Shown here: positions 60,715 to 64,000 of the stretch, in pieces
Position numbering within the stretch: position 1 is the first letter of the stretch
Layout of the letters: every line of letters begins with the position of its first letter
Origin: Paenibacillus sp. ACRRY
Lineage (GTDB): Bacteria > Bacillota > Bacilli > Paenibacillales > Paenibacillaceae
DNA length: 64,000 nt
Direction of reading: 5' to 3'
Assembly (NCBI RefSeq): GCF_022346995.1
Contig: NZ_JAKRNM010000008.1
Span: 146,848-210,847, forward strand
Made by a program: the position numbers and the translations under genes
The notes under the pieces: model-generated
The model's database searches: none
Told to the model about the DNA's origin: nothing
What the model saw: only the letters and a program-made list of their open reading frames with translations

Positions 60715-61755
60715 ATGCCTATCTACTACTACATTGCAGCAGTATTACTGGTGGTTGCAGCCTTGGTGATTCGGCGCAGGATCAGGATTTTTCGTTCAAA
60801 AGGAAGACGCAGAAGACACACGAGAGTTACGTATAGACGCAAAAAATTACCTTTGAATCTGGGACTGCGTGATGACATTTCCTACGATAAAACCGTTCAA
60901 CAATTGGAGAAGAGCTTTAATAAACATTTTTCGAATAAACTTAAGCTCCGTATGGAGCAGGAATATCCTCACATGAAAAAGCTGGAGTATCGATGGAAGC
61001 TGCTCGAGCTAAAAAGATACTTCGTTATGGCTTCTCTGCTGAAACAGGTCCCGATGTTTAGCGATGAGGTAGACGAGTTATGGCACGAAATGCTGATGTT
61101 TACCAAATCCTACGCTGATTTTTGTGCAGAATTTATGGGTTCTACGGTACATCATGAGCCAGCAGTTACCCGCCATGAGAATCCAGGTGCACGTGCATGG
61201 TTTGACTGGGTGTACTGTCAATTATTCGAGTTCACTCCGTATAGCTCCGCAATCTGGGGGGAGTTCTTCAGCTACCCGATATCCGGTGAACTGCAGAAGT
61301 TGATCGCTCAGGGAGATCGAACTGAATTAGTAAATCAATTTTTCCACACGAGACGCATGCAGGAAGATCCTGAAGCTGCACAGGTCATTTCTTATCTGCT
61401 TGATAGGCTGCAGAGATCGGCAAGTCTAAACGAACAAGAGCTATCCCTCGAATCCTCAGGTTCGGTCGATGTGGCTCTTATCATGGCAAGTGCCATGGTA
61501 TACCATTCCATGTATCATGAGGCAACGTACGGAGTGCACATGGGTCGTCTCGAACAGGAACTTATCCCACCGGAAAAGGCAGCCCAAGGTGCTTCGTCAA
61601 GCAGCAGTTGTTCAAGCAGTTCCAGCTGTTATGCCGATCATTGTAACGACAGCAGCGGTTCCTCGGGAAATTCCGGTTCATCGTGCAGTAGCTCCTCTTC
61701 CGATTCTTCCTGCAGCTCATCCAGCTGCTCATCTTGTGGCGGAGGCGGAGATTAA
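60715..61755 (+). CDS. Membrane-anchored protein with Ser/Cys-rich tail
   Basis: A 346-residue protein. One N-terminal membrane span (YYIAAVLLVVAALVIRRRIR) is followed by a basic stretch. The soluble domain has VPMFSDEVDELWHEMLMFTK and YADFCAEFMG, reminiscent of the glycine-rich-domain (DUF1399-type) proteins. The tail of about 55 residues is almost all Ser, Cys and Gly, with repeats of CSSSSS. ATG at 60715 (GGAGAGGAG upstream) is preferred over 60649. The cysteine-rich tail could be cross-linked or metal-binding. It is probably co-transcribed with the next gene, 15 bp away. Confidence 0.6.
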   Translation: MPIYYYIAAVLLVVAALVIRRRIRIFRSKGRRRRHTRVTYRRKKLPLNLGLRDDISYDKTVQQLEKSFNKHFSNKLKLRMEQEYPHMKKLEYRWKLLELKRYFVMASLLKQVPMFSDEVDELWHEMLMFTKSYADFCAEFMGSTVHHEPAVTRHENPGARAWFDWVYCQLFEFTPYSSAIWGEFFSYPISGELQKLIAQGDRTELVNQFFHTRRMQEDPEAAQVISYLLDRLQRSASLNEQELSLESSGSVDVALIMASAMVYHSMYHEATYGVHMGRLEQELIPPEKAAQGASSSSSCSSSSSCYADHCNDSSGSSGNSGSSCSSSSSDSSCSSSSCSSCGGGGD

Positions 61756-61770
61756 TTTAGGAGGGATCGT

Positions 61771-62271
61771 ATGACTGAAAGATTTCATTTGGAACATGTT
61801 GGCGTAGAAGACCCTGCAGATGAGAATCGGGTGTCTGGTTATGGGAAGCTTGAGTTGTTCCAATCTGAGGTGGAGTATCGCTTTAATACGGAAGACATCA
61901 GTTTAGAAGAGGCAGAGCTGTATATCCATGATGTGCTGAATCGCTTGCCGGATGACACGATTAACCACATATGCAACCGGGCATCTGAATGGAAAACAGA
62001 GAAAATGATGAGTGATACGGCGGACTATTCTGCGGGTTTGGCCGAAGCGGAGGGCAGGGGGGTTCTGGCATTCATGGCGGTTGGCGAAGTTGAACTTTAT
62101 CGGAATCCGGCTGATCCGAAGGATAAGATCCTGGGAGCCATACTAGGTGGCAGCACCGATTGGGACACGGAGAATGGCATGGAAATAGTTATGCTTGGTA
62201 ATCAAGTCCTTGAAGTGCGTGAGCATTTGGGGTATGGCGAATTTGCCATTTGGACTGAATCTGATGAGTAG
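61771..62271 (+). CDS. Hypothetical protein (DUF6985-like)
   Basis: A 166-residue acidic soluble protein. It starts 15 bp after the previous stop with AGGAGGG upstream. The C-terminal part (LGNQVLEVREHLGYGEFAIW) resembles small beta-rich domains of the DUF6985 type; weak. Confidence 0.55.
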   Translation: MTERFHLEHVGVEDPADENRVSGYGKLELFQSEVEYRFNTEDISLEEAELYIHDVLNRLPDDTINHICNRASEWKTEKMMSDTADYSAGLAEAEGRGVLAFMAVGEVELYRNPADPKDKILGAILGGSTDWDTENGMEIVMLGNQVLEVREHLGYGEFAIWTESDE

Positions 62272-62299
62272 GAGTAAGGACAGTTAAGGAGCGATTAAC

Positions 62300-62830
62300 A
62301 TGGCGAATACCATTGCAATGCCGAAAAATATTGTACCTATGATCGAATCCATCGGAATGTCCAATGGGTTAACATCAGTATTTATAGAAGTGCTCTCCAT
62401 CAGCGGCTCGATGCTCGCCAAGACGAACCGTGAGAGGGAAATGACCATCTGGCTGGCGCAGCAGGATCAGTCCGTCGTGGGAATCGGAACGGTTGGCTTC
62501 GACATTGATGAGATGCCTTGGACCATAGATACCTTTGAAGAGGAAAAGGATTTTATGCTCCGCATGATTGCATATGCCATTACTGAAGCGGGGTGGGAGA
62601 AGTTAAGTTATAAACCGCGAAAAGAGTCAGTCAAACCCTGCTTGGAGCAATTACAGACCATGATTCATGCGTTCAATAGAGACGACGTTAATCTGGACAA
62701 TTATCTGGAGTGGTCCGAGATTGATGAGGATGATGATCGACCGACAATCCCGCCAGGTTACCCGAAATGCGTAAAACATGAAGTGTATTTGTCTTGCCAT
62801 GGCTGCGTTTTATGTAACAATGGAAGTTAG
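62300..62830 (+). CDS. Hypothetical protein with C-terminal cysteine motif
   Basis: A 176-residue protein. The end carries PPGYPKCVKHEVYLSCHGCV then LCNNGS, with CxHxxYLSCHGCVLC giving a possible zinc-binding knuckle. AAGGAG precedes the ATG. It lies 28 bp after the previous gene, so these three form a likely operon. Confidence 0.55.
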   Translation: MANTIAMPKNIVPMIESIGMSNGLTSVFIEVLSISGSMLAKTNREREMTIWLAQQDQSVVGIGTVGFDIDEMPWTIDTFEEEKDFMLRMIAYAITEAGWEKLSYKPRKESVKPCLEQLQTMIHAFNRDDVNLDNYLEWSEIDEDDDRPTIPPGYPKCVKHEVYLSCHGCVLCNNGS

Positions 62831-62950
62831 AGAACTTCTAGGCCAGCTGGTTAGAGCTTTCACTCTGTTATTTCCATGTCTTATGTATTCCCAGATACAT
62901 TATGTTTTTTGTCTCTAATACATAACAACCAAATGGTATGAAAGTTACAC

Positions 62951-63000
62951 AAAACAAAAACAGGGCATTCCCTTGAGGGAATCAGCCCTGTTTTTGTTTT
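62951..63000. terminator. Bidirectional terminator
   Basis: AAAACAAAAACAGGGC pairs with GCCCTGTTTTTGTTTT around an inner stem ATTCCC/GGGAAT. It lies between converging genes. Confidence 0.9.
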
Positions 63001-63022
63001 AATGCTATACTTTGCACCATTC

Positions 63023-63991
63023 TCAATGGTGATGATGTGCGTGCGCATCGGGTGCGTCACCTTTAACCGTGCATAATACTGAACTGTCGTGGAGGTGGTT
63101 CTCGGACTCCACCTGCAAGGTGACATGCTTGATATCTTTGTGCTCCAGCATATGTTCAATTTTCTGCACAAGTGTTTCAGCTTCATAGATGGTCAATGTT
63201 CCATCGACTACAATATGAGCGGTTAGTGCATTCAGGTTACTAGTGATGGACCATACATGCACATCGTGAACGCCGTGGACACCGTCAACTTTTTTAATCG
63301 TTTGCACAAGATCATTGACATCCACATTCGCCGGAGTGCCTTCCATCAAAATATGCAGGGAAGACTTCGTTACGAAGAACCCGCTTCGCAGCACCAGCAC
63401 GGCCACGATTACACTTGCGAGTGGATCTGCCCAGCCCCAGCCGAAGAACATCATCAGCAGTGCTGCCGCAATGGCCCCGATGGACCCAAGCATATCGCTG
63501 ATGACATGCAGGTAGGCACCTCGCATATTGAGGTTATTTTCCGTGTCGCTGCCGCGCATCATAATCCAAGCAACGAGAATGTTCACGAGCAATCCAACGA
63601 TGCTGATGATCAGCATACCGAACGTGGCTACTTCCGGTGGATGAATGAAGCGGCCGATCGCTTCGTAAAAGATGTACAGGGAAATGGCAATTAAGGTAAT
63701 TCCGTTTAAGGTAGCAGCCAAGATCTCAAATCGTCTATATCCGTAGGTTTTGCCAGTATTGACTGCTTTTTCACCAAAGGTAAACGCCAGTAAGGCAATT
63801 CCCAGAGCGACTGCGTCTGACAGCATATGTCCTGCATCGGAGATGAGGGCCAGACTGTTGGTCACAAAGCCGCCTACAGCTTCTACGATCATGTACAGCG
63901 TAATGATAATGAAGGAAAACAGTAGCACTTTCTTGTTATTGGGATGAGCATGATGGTGTCCATGGTCGTGATTGTGGTGTTGTCCGGACAT
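63023..63991 (-). CDS. czcD: Cation diffusion facilitator (CzcD-like) metal exporter
   Basis: A 322-residue CDF-family exporter, which removes zinc, cobalt or cadmium in exchange for protons. It has a histidine-rich N terminus (SGQHHNHDHGHHHAHPNNKK) and six membrane segments. The metal-binding HxxxD and DxxxD pairs are in ALISDAGHMLSDAVALGIAL and HVISDMLGSIGAIAAA. A C-terminal cytoplasmic domain has VHDVHVWSIT and ends in HAHHHH. It converges on the previous operon at a shared terminator. The promoter lies at or beyond the end of the window. Confidence 0.92.
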   Translation of the reverse strand: MSGQHHNHDHGHHHAHPNNKKVLLFSFIIITLYMIVEAVGGFVTNSLALISDAGHMLSDAVALGIALLAFTFGEKAVNTGKTYGYRRFEILAATLNGITLIAISLYIFYEAIGRFIHPPEVATFGMLIISIVGLLVNILVAWIMMRGSDTENNLNMRGAYLHVISDMLGSIGAIAAALLMMFFGWGWADPLASVIVAVLVLRSGFFVTKSSLHILMEGTPANVDVNDLVQTIKKVDGVHGVHDVHVWSITSNLNALTAHIVVDGTLTIYEAETLVQKIEHMLEHKDIKHVTLQVESENHLHDSSVLCTVKGDAPDAHAHHHH

Positions 63992-64000
63992 ACGAGATGA

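Noticed and set aside
1..64000. tRNA or rRNA genes.
   Set aside because: No stretch with the conserved tRNA loops or rRNA sequence was recognised in either strand.

Overview
The window looks like a Bacillota chromosome, most likely Paenibacillus. The support is strong AGGAGG-type ribosome binding sites, a Spo0E-like sporulation phosphatase, a YesM/YesN-type two-component pair beside carbohydrate ABC permeases, a GntR/LacI-type sugar repressor with a cre box, and rho-independent terminators. No rRNA, tRNA or CRISPR array was found.

Layout. (1) 172-2554: a membrane serine hydrolase and a small membrane protein. (2) 2790-7936, array 1: a decayed tyrosine recombinase, a conserved attI-like segment, then small unrelated genes separated by attC-like sites. 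(3) 8243-13869: a PucR regulator with an NCS1-type permease, a DUF917 protein and a hydantoinase/oxoprolinase-family protein, probably for a purine- or hydantoin-like compound. (4) 14029-18841: a GntR/LacI-type repressor and a CUT1 sugar ABC importer; both promoters carry the same palindrome. (5) 19163-33214, array 2: an ABC ATPase remnant, a second recombinase remnant, a second copy of the attI-like segment, then about 15 cassettes in one orientation separated by about 13 attC-like sites, ending in a two-gene membrane/HEPN-like module. (6) 33520-42290: a small Xre regulator, a Spo0E-like protein, and a YesMN-type two-component system with an LplABC-like importer. (7) 42465-45253: a stalk-domain protein, a FusB-like EF-G binding protein, and a quinone reductase/HxlR pair. 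(8) 45311-59818: acetyltransferases, NUDIX hydrolases, methyltransferases and other single genes, with two or three pseudogenes and at least one eroded attC-like site. (9) 59823-63991: small membrane and hypothetical proteins, then a CzcD-type metal exporter.

Main result. Regions 2 and 5 look like integron platforms. Each has the 3' end of a tyrosine recombinase gene followed by a homologous segment of about 115 bp ending at GTTTAGG or GTTAGAC. Unrelated single-gene units follow, each closed by a 62-250 bp element. These elements have an RYYYAAC-like left end, an ATTCACG-like inner box, a variable imperfect palindrome, a complementary CGTGAAT-like box and a GTTRRRY-like right end. The inner boxes change together (ATTCACG/CGTGAAT, ATTCATG/CATGAAT, GTCTAC/GTAGAT), as expected for folded attC sites. 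The recombinase remnants point in the same direction as the cassettes, which is not the classical integron layout, and no intact integrase lies in the window. To my knowledge integrons are described mainly from Gram-negative phyla, so a double platform here deserves checking. All calls come from reading the sequence; no database or covariance search was run.
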